The position numbers were made by a program, and so were the translations under genes. A stretch of 64,000 nt of DNA from Lactobacillus mulieris (lineage in GTDB: Bacteria > Bacillota > Bacilli > Lactobacillales > Lactobacillaceae), in the NCBI RefSeq assembly GCF_007095465.1, contig NZ_SDGL01000004.1:85324-149323 (forward strand), read 5' to 3'. Below are positions 35,162 through 43,963 of this stretch, in pieces (position 1 is the first letter of the stretch; each line of letters begins with the position of its first letter). The notes under the pieces were generated by a model. It was given only the letters and a program-made list of their open reading frames with translations. It searched no databases and was not told the origin of the DNA.

Positions 35162-36100
35162 ATGAATAAAGAATCTAAGATTGTCCTTGGTGCATGGGCA
35201 TGGGGCGATAATAATAGCTATTTTGGTAATAATTATGATCAGTCACATTTTCAGGAAGTATATGACCAAGCAGTTAAGTCGGGTTTAACTTTTTGGGACA
35301 CTGCTTTTGCATATGGTGCTGGAAATTCTGAACGTATTTTAGGAAATTTGATGGAACATACGCCACGTGAGGAATTGACTATTTCTACAAAATTCACACC
35401 ACAAATGGCTGATAATAGTGAAAATCCAGTTGAGCAAATGTTTGAAGGAAGTCTTAAGCGCTTGAAGACGGATTACATTGATTATTACTGGATTCATAAT
35501 GACGCTGATGTTGAAAAATGGACACCAATGGTAATTAATTTAGTAAAAAGTGGAAAAGTTAAGCATATTGGTGTATCTAATCACACTTTAAGTGAGATTA
35601 AACGAGTTCAAAAAATTTTGGTCGAGGCAGGTTTAAAGCTTGATGCTGTACAAAATCACCTTAGCTTGCTTGATCGAACTTCTGAACAAGCAGGAATTCT
35701 TGATTACTGCCGTCAAAATAATATCGAATTTTTTGCGTACATGGTTTTAGAACAAGGTGCATTAACTGGTAGATACAATCAAGATAATCCATTCCCAGCA
35801 GGCAGTGTTAGAGCGCAAGTCTATAACAATAAGTTGCCTCAATTAACCGAATTACTTAATAATTTACAAGCAATTGGTGATAAACATGGAATTAGCATTG
35901 CTCAGACAGCGATGGCTTGGGCAATGGCTAAGGGTGCTCTTCCAATTATCGGAGTAACTAAGGTAAATCAAGTTAAAGATGCCAAAGCGGTTACTCAAGT
36001 TCAATTAACATCTTCAGAAATTAATCAATTAGAAGAGGTGGCTGATAAGGCAAACGTTAATACCATTGGTAGTTGGGAACAAGATATGCGAGAAGATTAG
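35162..36100 (+). CDS. aldo/keto reductase
   Basis: A 312-residue NADPH-dependent TIM-barrel reductase. Catalytic residues appear in order: Asp in TFWDTAFAYG near 48, Tyr in the same motif, Lys in ISTKFT near 81, and His in YYWIHND near 115. It reduces aldehydes or ketones to alcohols. Second gene of the merR operon (AAGGAAGGA site), consistent with detoxification of reactive carbonyls such as methylglyoxal; the actual substrate is not shown. Confidence 0.9.
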   Translation: MNKESKIVLGAWAWGDNNSYFGNNYDQSHFQEVYDQAVKSGLTFWDTAFAYGAGNSERILGNLMEHTPREELTISTKFTPQMADNSENPVEQMFEGSLKRLKTDYIDYYWIHNDADVEKWTPMVINLVKSGKVKHIGVSNHTLSEIKRVQKILVEAGLKLDAVQNHLSLLDRTSEQAGILDYCRQNNIEFFAYMVLEQGALTGRYNQDNPFPAGSVRAQVYNNKLPQLTELLNNLQAIGDKHGISIAQTAMAWAMAKGALPIIGVTKVNQVKDAKAVTQVQLTSSEINQLEEVADKANVNTIGSWEQDMRED

Positions 36101-36121
36101 TAGAAAGGAAAGAATATAAAT

Positions 36122-36505
36122 ATGACCTGGACTAAAGAAGAATTAGCTAATTTTAATGAAAGTTCAACTTTACAAAATCATCCATTTGATAGCGATAAAC
36201 ACTGGACTGAAGATAATCCAGTTTGGTGTGTAGTTGCAGATAATCGTTTATTTATTCGCGGAGCAAAAGGAGATAAAGCAACTAAATGGGTTCTTAATGG
36301 AACCGCCAATGGAGGAGAAGTTGCTGTTGAAGGAAAGCTTTACCAAGTAAACTATAATCTTGTTACTGATAAAGAGACTATTAAATTAGTGACTGAAGCT
36401 TATGAGAAAAAGTATCATGGCCAATATCCAATTGATTTAATGGTATCTGAAATAGCTGAATCAGGAACAGTAGAATTAATAAAGGATATTAACAAAATGG
36501 AATGA
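36122..36505 (+). CDS. DUF2255 family protein
   Basis: A 127-residue protein matching the DUF2255 pattern: early TWTKEELANF, then PVWCVVADNRLFIRGAKGDKATKW, a VNYNLVTD strand and YEKKYHG near the end. DUF2255 proteins are small beta-rich folds related to flavin-reductase-like or pyridoxamine-oxidase-like barrels, of unproven function. It is the last gene of the MerR module, 21 bp after the reductase with GAAAGGAAAG between, so probably acts on the same chemistry. Confidence 0.75.
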   Translation: MTWTKEELANFNESSTLQNHPFDSDKHWTEDNPVWCVVADNRLFIRGAKGDKATKWVLNGTANGGEVAVEGKLYQVNYNLVTDKETIKLVTEAYEKKYHGQYPIDLMVSEIAESGTVELIKDINKME

Positions 36506-36541
36506 ATTCGTAGGTTTTGCTTAGCGAGTTAGTTTAAATGA

Positions 36542-36573
36542 AAAGTAGTTTCTTAAGTGAAACTGCTTTTTTA
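36542..36573 (+). terminator. terminator of the MerR module
   Basis: Stem AGTAGTTTC/GAAACTGCT (one mismatch) followed by six T's. Confidence 0.75.
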
Positions 36574-36600
36574 GTAGTAAAATAAAAACTATCCTGAGTT

Positions 36601-37854
36601 ATTAGAAAAGAGTGTGTATTACCTATTTTAACTAATGATGCTACTGAAAAATTATCAGTCAATTTACCTTTAACTACTGAGCAAGAAAATCTCGTAAAAA
36701 GAATTATCTCTTTTACAAGAAAACATATTAATGGTGATAATCCAGCTATCTTTACTGTTTATGGAGATGCAGGTACTGGAAAAAGCGTGGTTTTAGCTCA
36801 TTTATTTAATCAAATTCAATTAGCTGCTAGAAATGAGAAGAATTCTAATTTATATGGAACTAAAAATTATTTTCTAGTTAATCACCCCGAAATATTGAAA
36901 GTATATAAAGAGATTGCTGGGCAAGAAGCAGGATTATATAAGAAGGATTTTACTAGGCCAACTTCGCTCATCAATGAATTAGATAAAAAGCAGGCTCAAG
37001 TTGATATTGTAGTTATTGATGAAGCTCATTTACTTTTGTCGCACAGGGATGCCTATAATAATTTTACTTATGATAATCAATTAATTGAGATTATTAAAAG
37101 ATCCAAGGTGGTAATCTTAGTTTTTGATCCATATCAAGTTATGAGAACTAAAACATACTGGTCGACTAAACGATTAGAGAAAATTACTCATCAGTATCCT
37201 CATGAAGATTATCATTTAACTCATCAATTTAGGATGAATGCTAGCTCGGAGTTAATTGATTGGTTTAATACTTTTACTGATGAGGCTAAGATTATGCCAT
37301 TTCCTAAGAATGCTAGATTAGGATATGATTTTCGTGTGTTTGACGATGCAGAAAAAATGCGACAAGAAATCGTTAAAAGAAATCAAGAAGTTGGATTATC
37401 TAGAATTTTATCGACAACAGGGTATCCGTCTATTCTTGATGGTAAAAACCATTATATTGAAGAAGGTAAATTTAAAATGCCTTGGGATCAATATAATTAC
37501 ACTAGTAAGCCTTGGGCTGAAATACCAGAAACGATTAATGAAGTAGGGTCTTTTTATACTTGTCAAGGCTTTGATTTGAATTATACCGGTATCATCTTGA
37601 GCCCACCATTTAGCCAAATTCCTGGGACTAATAAGGTTCAAATTGATACTAGCAAATTTACTGATACTGAGGCTTTTAAGAAGCGGGCTGATTTGTTTGA
37701 TCCGCAAGAATTAGAACAAGTTAAGCAACGACTTTTTATGAATCAGATTAATGTCCTGTTTAAAAGGGGAGTTTATGGGACTTATCTTTATGCTCATGAT
37801 CCACTTTTAAGAAAGACTTTGTTTCAAGCTTATCGAGAAATAAGCCAGAGTTAG
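36601..37854 (+). pseudogene. DUF2075 P-loop ATPase/helicase-like protein without a usable start
   Basis: The open frame encodes most of a DUF2075 (Schlafen group 3-like) ATPase: LPLTTEQENLVKRI, Walker A YGDAGTGKSVVL, Walker B IVVIDEAHLLL near 37010-37040, and HQFRMNASSELIDWF. No ATG, GTG or TTG occurs in frame before the GTG at 36787, which lies inside the Walker A motif, so starting there would destroy the ATPase. Upstream, a different frame reads NYPELLEKSVYYLF, which looks like the missing N-terminus, suggesting a small indel near 36610-36625. Function unknown; some relatives occur with defence or RNA-processing genes. Confidence 0.65.
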
Positions 37855-37870
37855 TAGCATAATACTAGAC

Positions 37871-37900
37871 AAAGACGTCAAAATTTGGCGTCTTTTTTTA
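37871..37900 (+). terminator. terminator before pepT
   Basis: Stem AGACGTCAA/TTGGCGTCT followed by seven T's. Confidence 0.8.
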
Positions 37901-37945
37901 TGTAGCAAAAGAGCCTAAAATCTATAAACAAGGGAGGCGACTAAT

Positions 37946-39211
37946 TTGAATATTGATCAAAAATATATCCAAGATAAGTTTATTGAGTATTGTGAAGTAG
38001 ATACCCGTTCTTATTTTGAAAGTGAAACTGTTCCCACTAGTGTTGGACAAGTTGAATTGTTACAGTTGTTAAAACAAGAATTGATAGAGCTGGGATTATC
38101 GCAAATTAGCTATTCCCCAAAAGATGCTTATTTATTAGGAAAAATTCCAGCAACTACATCTAAAAAAGTAACTGCAATTGGCTTTGTAGCACATGTGGAT
38201 ACAGCCGATTACAACAGTAAAAATATTAAAGTTCAAATTCATAAAAATTATGATGGGACAGATATTAGACTTGATAAGAGTCATGTCTTATCTTCTAAAC
38301 AATTCTCAAGTTTGAAAAAAGTTATTGGTCATACTTTGCTTACTGCTTCAGGAGATACTTTACTTGGCGCAGATGATAAAACGGGAATCGCCGGGGCCTT
38401 GGGGATGGCTAAGTATTTACTTTCTCATCCTGAAATTGAGCATGGTGATATATGGCTAGCTTTTGGACCTGATGAAGAAATTGGAAAAGGGGCTGCGCGA
38501 TTTGATGTTAAACGTTTTCCAGTTGAATTTGCTTATACACTTGATAATGGCGATATTGGTGATATTGCATATGAAACGTTTAATGCGGCGAGTGCAACAG
38601 TAACTTTTGCGGGGACTGTTGTTCATCCTGGAGAAGCATATGGGCTAATGGTAAATGCCGGTTTAATGGCAAATGAGTTTATCGCTGCTTTGCCTAAAGA
38701 TTTTGTACCTGAGAAGAGTAAAGGATATGATGGATTTTATTTAGTTACTGATTTTTCTGGTAATGTCGATCAAGCTATGGTCAACTTAATAATTAGAAGC
38801 TTTGATACAAAGGATTTTTTAGCTAGAAAGCAATTTCTTAAAAACTTGGCTAATAAAATTGATGCTAAATATGGTAAAGGGCGAGTAAAAATTGAAATGA
38901 GAGATCAATATAAATCTCCCGGTGATTTAATTAAGCAAAATCCCTATGTTGTTAACTTAGTTCATCATGCTTATAAACAACTCAACATAACAGCTAAGCA
39001 TATTCCATTTCGTGGAGGTACAGATGGTGACTTTATTAGTGAAAAAGGCATTCCTACGCCAAATTTATTTAACGGAGGCGCAAATTTTCATGGACCATAT
39101 GAATATGTAACAATTGAAAATATGGCAAAATTAAGCGAGGTACTTGTTGAGATAAGTAAACTGCATGTTCATTTGAATGATTGCAGAGATGAAACACCTT
39201 TGAAGAGATGA
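37946..39211 (+). CDS. pepT: tripeptide aminopeptidase PepT (M20B)
   Basis: A 421-residue M20 metallopeptidase. Zinc-site motifs: VAHVDTADYNSKN near 77, GADDKTGIAG near 142, GPDEEIGKGAARFD near 175, TLDNGDIGDI near 197, and the final His in NLFNGGANFHGPYE. PepT removes the N-terminal residue from tripeptides in the cytoplasm. TTG start at 37946 with GGGAGG 8 bp before. First gene of a four-gene operon. Confidence 0.94.
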   Translation: MNIDQKYIQDKFIEYCEVDTRSYFESETVPTSVGQVELLQLLKQELIELGLSQISYSPKDAYLLGKIPATTSKKVTAIGFVAHVDTADYNSKNIKVQIHKNYDGTDIRLDKSHVLSSKQFSSLKKVIGHTLLTASGDTLLGADDKTGIAGALGMAKYLLSHPEIEHGDIWLAFGPDEEIGKGAARFDVKRFPVEFAYTLDNGDIGDIAYETFNAASATVTFAGTVVHPGEAYGLMVNAGLMANEFIAALPKDFVPEKSKGYDGFYLVTDFSGNVDQAMVNLIIRSFDTKDFLARKQFLKNLANKIDAKYGKGRVKIEMRDQYKSPGDLIKQNPYVVNLVHHAYKQLNITAKHIPFRGGTDGDFISEKGIPTPNLFNGGANFHGPYEYVTIENMAKLSEVLVEISKLHVHLNDCRDETPLKR

Positions 39212-39222
39212 GGATAGAAAAA

Positions 39223-39999
39223 ATGTCTGATTTTGAGAAAGCTAGAAAAATTATAAATGAAGCAGATGCAATTTTAATTACGGCTGGAAACGGGTTTGCT
39301 AGTTTGGATGGATTCGATATGTTAGATGAAGCTAGTTTTAAAATCCAGTATCCAGATTTAGTAGAGAAATATAATTTTAAAACTATTGGAGATGCATTAG
39401 ATAGAAGATTAAGCAATTGGGATGAGCAATGGAGTATTTGGCGTAGATTTATTGATAATTATTCGATTAATTATCAAGCGAGTTCAATGATGCAAAATTT
39501 GAAAACTTTGCTTAAGGGAAAAGAATACTTTATTGCAACAAGTTATTATATCCATGCTTTTGAAAATGCTGGATTTGACTCTAAAAAGATTTTTAATATT
39601 TTTGGAGATTGGACAACTATGGCTTGTTCAAGTGGGATTAATCATGGCTTAAAAAGTGATTTGCAAATTTATGGCGTGCCAAAATGTGAGATTTGTAATA
39701 GTGAAATGGAAATCCATATGCCTTTAACTGCCCATTTTTATCCAGATACAGATGCTAATACAAGATTACGGATTTTTATTACTAATAATGAGAGTAAAAA
39801 AGTGGCAGTATTAGGCTTAGGTGTAGATGAGTTAAGCCCACAATTGTTAGAACCGATTACTCATTTAGTAAGTCAATTTGAAAGTTGGCATTATATATCG
39901 GCAGATTTATGCATCACCGATTTACCTCAAGATGTAGCCAAGAGAAGCATTGCAGCTGAAAGTAATAGTGAAAGTTTATTAGAAGGTTTAATAAGTTAA
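39223..39999 (+). CDS. Sir2-like protein with degenerate active site
   Basis: A 258-residue Rossmann protein resembling sirtuins of the SirTM/Firmicute type: ADAILITAGNGFASLDGF (Gly-Ala-Gly NAD loop, altered), YNFKTIGDALDRRLS, ATSYYIHAFENAGF in place of TxNxDxLFxxAG, and IFNIFGDWTTMAC in place of the catalytic HG motif. Only one zinc-type CxxC is present (PKCEICN). Thus key catalytic Asn/His residues appear missing and activity is doubtful; NAD binding or ADP-ribosylation is possible. Start at ATG 39223 with GAGGA 8 bp upstream. Its stop overlaps the exonuclease start. Confidence 0.65.
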   Translation: MSDFEKARKIINEADAILITAGNGFASLDGFDMLDEASFKIQYPDLVEKYNFKTIGDALDRRLSNWDEQWSIWRRFIDNYSINYQASSMMQNLKTLLKGKEYFIATSYYIHAFENAGFDSKKIFNIFGDWTTMACSSGINHGLKSDLQIYGVPKCEICNSEMEIHMPLTAHFYPDTDANTRLRIFITNNESKKVAVLGLGVDELSPQLLEPITHLVSQFESWHYISADLCITDLPQDVAKRSIAAESNSESLLEGLIS

Positions 40000-40952
40000 T
40001 GACAGTAAAAGTAGTATCCGGTCAATTGGAGTTCACAAATCAAAATTTAGCTAATAAACTACGAAAAAAAGGGCATGAGCTTGTAACATTTTTAGACGAT
40101 TATACAATGCTAGATATTGAAACAACGGGGTTATCACTATATCGTGATAGAATAACAGAACTTGCTGGTATTAAAGTAAGAAATGGAAAGGTAGTTGCAG
40201 AATATAGTCAACTAGTAAAATATCCTAAAGATAATAAGGTACCACGCTTTATTACTAAGCTAAATGGAATAGATGAAGCATTAATTTTAGCTAATGGGAT
40301 GCCTGTAAAAGAAGCTATCACTGAATTTAGAAATTTTATTGGTGGAGATGTAATAGTTGGATATAATGTCAACTTTGATTTGAACTTTATTTATGATCTT
40401 TGGGAAAAATTTCAGTTAAAAAAATTGAGTAATAACTATATTGATGTTTTACATTTCTCACGAGTCTTTTTTAAAAAAGAGAGTCATAATCGCTTATTAG
40501 ACTGCATTCGGCGACTAGGAATTAGTGAATCAGAAGCACATCGAGGATTAAAAGATTCATTGGATACTAAAGCAGTATTTGATATTTACCGAAAGCAATT
40601 TACCCCTGAGATGTTAAATGAAGTCAAAGATAGTTTAAAAAGTTGTGTTTTAACCGAAGAAATTCCATTTGAATACTTGATTAAACGCAATCCATTAAAA
40701 AATAAAACTGTCGTTTTTGCAGGTACTGTTAATAAAGAAGAATTAGAGCTAATTGTAAGTAATATGGGCGGTCAAGTAAGAGACCATGTTGATTCCACAA
40801 TAGATTATTTAGTCATGGGGGATAAGGACTTCTTTTCAAAAAGTAATTCTGAATTGCAAAAAGCAAGAAGGTTAATATCAGAAGGAATTAAGATTTCTCG
40901 ACTTAGCGAAAGTTTTTTCCTTGATATGTTAGATAGTTGGGCAAGAAGTTAG
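39999..40952 (+). CDS. DEDDh 3'-5' exonuclease fused to a C-terminal BRCT domain
   Basis: A 317-residue protein. Residues about 30-200 form a DnaQ-like exonuclease: YTMLDIETTGLS (Asp39, Glu41), VGYNVNFDLNFI near 120, and AHRGLKDSLDTKA near 184 with the DEDDh His/Asp. Residues about 235-317 form a BRCT domain (KNKTVVFAGTVNKEEL...DYLVMGD). BRCT with exonuclease resembles DinG/PolC-epsilon-like repair proteins. It is translationally coupled to the Sir2-like gene (TAATG). Role likely DNA repair or end processing. Confidence 0.82.
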   Translation: MTVKVVSGQLEFTNQNLANKLRKKGHELVTFLDDYTMLDIETTGLSLYRDRITELAGIKVRNGKVVAEYSQLVKYPKDNKVPRFITKLNGIDEALILANGMPVKEAITEFRNFIGGDVIVGYNVNFDLNFIYDLWEKFQLKKLSNNYIDVLHFSRVFFKKESHNRLLDCIRRLGISESEAHRGLKDSLDTKAVFDIYRKQFTPEMLNEVKDSLKSCVLTEEIPFEYLIKRNPLKNKTVVFAGTVNKEELELIVSNMGGQVRDHVDSTIDYLVMGDKDFFSKSNSELQKARRLISEGIKISRLSESFFLDMLDSWARS

Positions 40953-40960
40953 GAGTAATA

Positions 40961-41836
40961 ATGACGAAAAGAAGAAAGAAAAGAGCATCAAATAGAAAAT
41001 TTAATCCGATTACTTCAATTCTTTTTGTATTAGCATTTGCTTTTTGGGGAATTTACCAAAGTTCAGGTGGAAATTTATCTACTGCCGTTAATTCAATAAC
41101 TTCCTTTAATAACTCTAGTAGTTCAAGTAATTCAGCAAAAAATACTTTTACAGCGACAAGTGCTGATACCGAATATGGTGGATTATCAACTAGTGATTAT
41201 CAAAAGTTAGCTAATTTAGATTTTCAATCAGGTCAAAAAGGATATGTTGTAGTTAATAATAATCATTCAACATTAATAAAAAACGCTTGGAAGGTTAACA
41301 AAGTTATTTATTCTAATTTAGATAATCTAAATAGAACTTCTCATTCAAATACTGGCTTTTTAGAACAAAGAAATGTTGCTAATGATAGTTTGCGAGTAAG
41401 GCAATTCGTAAATCCAACTGCGTGGCACTCTAATCGTTCAAGTGGGGAACAAATATATAACCGAGGCCATCTGATTGCCTATTCAGTTTCAGCAGGAATT
41501 GATCAAAATGGTAATTATGAACCTAATAACCAGTCAGGTGATCAAAATAATCCTAAAAATTTATTTACGCAAACAGCTTATTCTAATCAAAAAGTTCAGA
41601 CTATTTTTGAAGGAAAAGTTAGACAAGCTCTTAGACAAGGGAAAAAAGTGATTTATCAAGCAACGCCTATCTTTAGAAATAACGAATTAATGGCGCGTGG
41701 CATTAATTTACAGGCAGTTTCGACTGATGGAATGTTAGATTTTAATGTCTATATTTTCAATGTTCAACCTGGATTTCAATTTAATTATCAAAATGGGCGG
41801 GCAAGTAAAGACAATAGTTTGCAAGTAGCTAATTAA
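40961..41836 (+). CDS. membrane-anchored DNA/RNA non-specific endonuclease (EndA-like)
   Basis: A 291-residue protein: basic N-terminus, signal-anchor (about residues 17-32), Ser/Asn linker, then a beta-beta-alpha-metal nuclease with QIYNRGHLIAYSVS, the DRGH catalytic motif (Asn for Asp here), and NPKNLFTQTAYSNQ supplying the metal Asn. EndA nucleases degrade extracellular DNA or process DNA during uptake. ATG 40961 follows TTAGGAG and lies 8 bp after the exonuclease gene, making it last in the pepT operon. No terminator is obvious. Confidence 0.87.
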   Translation: MTKRRKKRASNRKFNPITSILFVLAFAFWGIYQSSGGNLSTAVNSITSFNNSSSSSNSAKNTFTATSADTEYGGLSTSDYQKLANLDFQSGQKGYVVVNNNHSTLIKNAWKVNKVIYSNLDNLNRTSHSNTGFLEQRNVANDSLRVRQFVNPTAWHSNRSSGEQIYNRGHLIAYSVSAGIDQNGNYEPNNQSGDQNNPKNLFTQTAYSNQKVQTIFEGKVRQALRQGKKVIYQATPIFRNNELMARGINLQAVSTDGMLDFNVYIFNVQPGFQFNYQNGRASKDNSLQVAN

Positions 41837-41842
41837 GTTTAT

Positions 41843-41971
41843 AGTTATATAAATAAAGTTCGGATTTTTAGATTGTGTATATATAAAAATACTAATGTTA
41901 ATAAAATGATAGGTAAAAACCGAATTTTATCATTATTTTATATTGTAATTTACCGAAAAATCCCGTACACT
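41843..41971 (+). promoter_or_regulatory. promoter and repeated operator-like elements before sugar ABC operon
   Basis: Promoter TTGTAA (41943-41948), 17 bp, TACACT (41966-41971). Three related elements occur: TAAAAATCCGAAC (reverse, 41858-41870), TAAAAACCGAATT (41914-41926) and GAAAAATCCCGTA (41955-41967, inside the promoter spacer). The middle one is flanked by inverted AATGATA/TATCATT. Looks like operators for an unidentified regulator. Confidence 0.45.
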
Positions 41972-42011
41972 CAAATAAGAGAATTTTCAAAGTAAGTAGT
42001 GGAGTTATTAG

Positions 42012-43097
42012 ATGAACGAAGAAAAATTTGTTGAAGTAAAAGACCTTCGTAAGGTTTATGATAACGGCCATGAAGCAATTAAAAATGTTTCATTTAGCGT
42101 TAAAAAGGGTGATCTTGTATGTTTATTAGGTCCATCTGGGTGTGGTAAAACCACAATTTTAAATATGCTTGCCGGATTGCTTAATCCAACTAGTGGTGAA
42201 ATTTTGTTTGATGGAAAAAATGTGGTTAATGTGGAACCTAAAGATCGTGAGATTGGCTATGTGTTCCAGAATTACGCATTGTATCCACATATGACTGTAT
42301 TACAAAATGTTATGTTTCCACTTACCGTTGGAAAAACTAAACGACCAAAGGAAGAAGCGGAAAAAATAGCCAAGAAGTATATGGCTTTGACTCAAATTAC
42401 GGATTTGGCCAATCAAAAACCTGGCAATTTGTCAGGTGGGCAACAACAGCGTGTCGCAATTGCACGTGCTTTGGTTGGTGAACCTAAAATATTACTTATG
42501 GATGAACCTTTAAGTAACTTGGATGCTCGGCTTCGTTTGAAGATTAGAGAAGAAATCAGAGCATTAGTCAAAGAAGTGGGGATTACAACTTTATTTGTTA
42601 CTCACGACCAAGAAGAAGCTTTATCAATTGGTGATAAAATAATCCTTTTCAATAATGGAGTAATTCAACAAGATGATAACGGACAAAACTTCTATTTAGA
42701 ACCTAAAAATCATTTTGTTGCTAACTTTATTGGAAATCCAGTTATCGATAATTTCGCTGTAACAGTTGAAAACGATGAAATTAAGGCAAGTGATTTTACA
42801 ATTAAAGTTTCAGATTGGGATAAACAGAGATTAAGAAAACAATTAGTTGATGGAAATTATATTTTATCTGTACGTCCAGAAAATATTACTCCTGCTGACA
42901 ATGGTGAGCTAGCTGTCCAAATTGTTGATGTTGAATTAATTGGTAGAGAAAGAATTCTAAAATTTAATTATGATGGTCAACAAGCTAGATCACTTGTTAA
43001 TTTGGAAGTGCCGATTAAGGCAGGAGATAAGGTAAGATTAAAGCTACGGCTAGATCGAATCTTTATCTTTACTCCGGAAGGGGAAAGAATTTACTAA
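42012..43097 (+). CDS. CUT1 sugar ABC transporter ATP-binding protein (UgpC/MsmK-like)
   Basis: A 361-residue ATPase: Walker A GPSGCGKTT near residue 40, signature LSGGQQQR near 137, Walker B LLMDEPLSNLD, His-switch FVTHDQEEA, then a C-terminal TOBE domain ending FIFTPEGERIY. It energises the two permeases that follow with one-base overlaps. Substrates of such importers are oligosaccharides, glycerol-3-phosphate or related polyol phosphates; the exact one is not shown. Confidence 0.92.
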   Translation: MNEEKFVEVKDLRKVYDNGHEAIKNVSFSVKKGDLVCLLGPSGCGKTTILNMLAGLLNPTSGEILFDGKNVVNVEPKDREIGYVFQNYALYPHMTVLQNVMFPLTVGKTKRPKEEAEKIAKKYMALTQITDLANQKPGNLSGGQQQRVAIARALVGEPKILLMDEPLSNLDARLRLKIREEIRALVKEVGITTLFVTHDQEEALSIGDKIILFNNGVIQQDDNGQNFYLEPKNHFVANFIGNPVIDNFAVTVENDEIKASDFTIKVSDWDKQRLRKQLVDGNYILSVRPENITPADNGELAVQIVDVELIGRERILKFNYDGQQARSLVNLEVPIKAGDKVRLKLRLDRIFIFTPEGERIY

Positions 43098-43963
43098 TGA
43101 AAACTAATCAAAAAAAGGCTTGGTTATTTTTAGCTCCAACTTTAATTTTTGTTACTGTTTTTAGCGTATGGCCTATTTTACGGGCTTTTACAATGAGTTT
43201 CCAAAGCGGACCATTAATTAATTTGGAATGGACTGGCTTTTCTAATTATCAATATATTTTTTCAGATCCTGAATTTTGGCGCGCAATTAAAAATACTTTA
43301 ATCTATGCTATTTTTGCTGTGCCGGTTAGTTTAGCAATTTCGATTATGTTGGCTTGGTTTATTTTTAGTAAAGTAAAGCATTCTTCATTTCTTGAAACTA
43401 CTTTTTTCATGCCATACGTAACAAGTACGATTGCAATAGGTATCGTTTTTAGATATATCTTTAATGGCGAATATGGGTTGCTGAATTACTTATTAAAAGC
43501 GGTGCATCTTCCTGCTCCAAATTGGATTGATGATCCAAGTATGAGTTTAATCACAATAATTATTTTCGGAATTTGGACTTCTTTAGCTTTTGACATTGTA
43601 ATTTTAATGGGAGCTTTAAGAAATATTGACCCTAATTATTATATTTTGGCAGATATGTATGGTGCCAGTGAACGAGAAAAGTTTTGGCGAATTACAATGC
43701 CACAACTAGTTCCAACTTTAGCATTTTTGTTAACTATGAATATTATTGGGGCATTTAAAATTTATACTTCTGTTTATGCTTTGTTTAATGGGCAAGCAGG
43801 AATTGGAAATTCTGCCACTACAGCAGTATTTTATATTTATAATAAATTCCAAATGGTTGGAACTCCTGGAGTTGCAATGGCCGCAACTGTCGTATTATTC
43901 TTAATTATTTTACTAACAACATTTTTACAACGTAAAATGATGAAAAAGATTGGACGATACTAA
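43097..43963 (+). CDS. CUT1 ABC transporter permease 1 (UgpA-like)
   Basis: A 288-residue permease with six membrane segments. The EAA cytoplasmic loop reads ADMYGASEREKFWRITMPQL near residue 200, typical of binding-protein-dependent permeases, and the N-terminus has WLFLAPTLIFV. It starts on the last base of the ATPase stop codon and ends likewise on the next permease. Confidence 0.92.
   Translation: MKTNQKKAWLFLAPTLIFVTVFSVWPILRAFTMSFQSGPLINLEWTGFSNYQYIFSDPEFWRAIKNTLIYAIFAVPVSLAISIMLAWFIFSKVKHSSFLETTFFMPYVTSTIAIGIVFRYIFNGEYGLLNYLLKAVHLPAPNWIDDPSMSLITIIIFGIWTSLAFDIVILMGALRNIDPNYYILADMYGASEREKFWRITMPQLVPTLAFLLTMNIIGAFKIYTSVYALFNGQAGIGNSATTAVFYIYNKFQMVGTPGVAMAATVVLFLIILLTTFLQRKMMKKIGRY

Noticed and set aside
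39069..39416. 115-residue minus-strand frame over the end of pepT and the start of the Sir2-like gene
   Set aside because: Overlaps two conserved genes and has no start signals.
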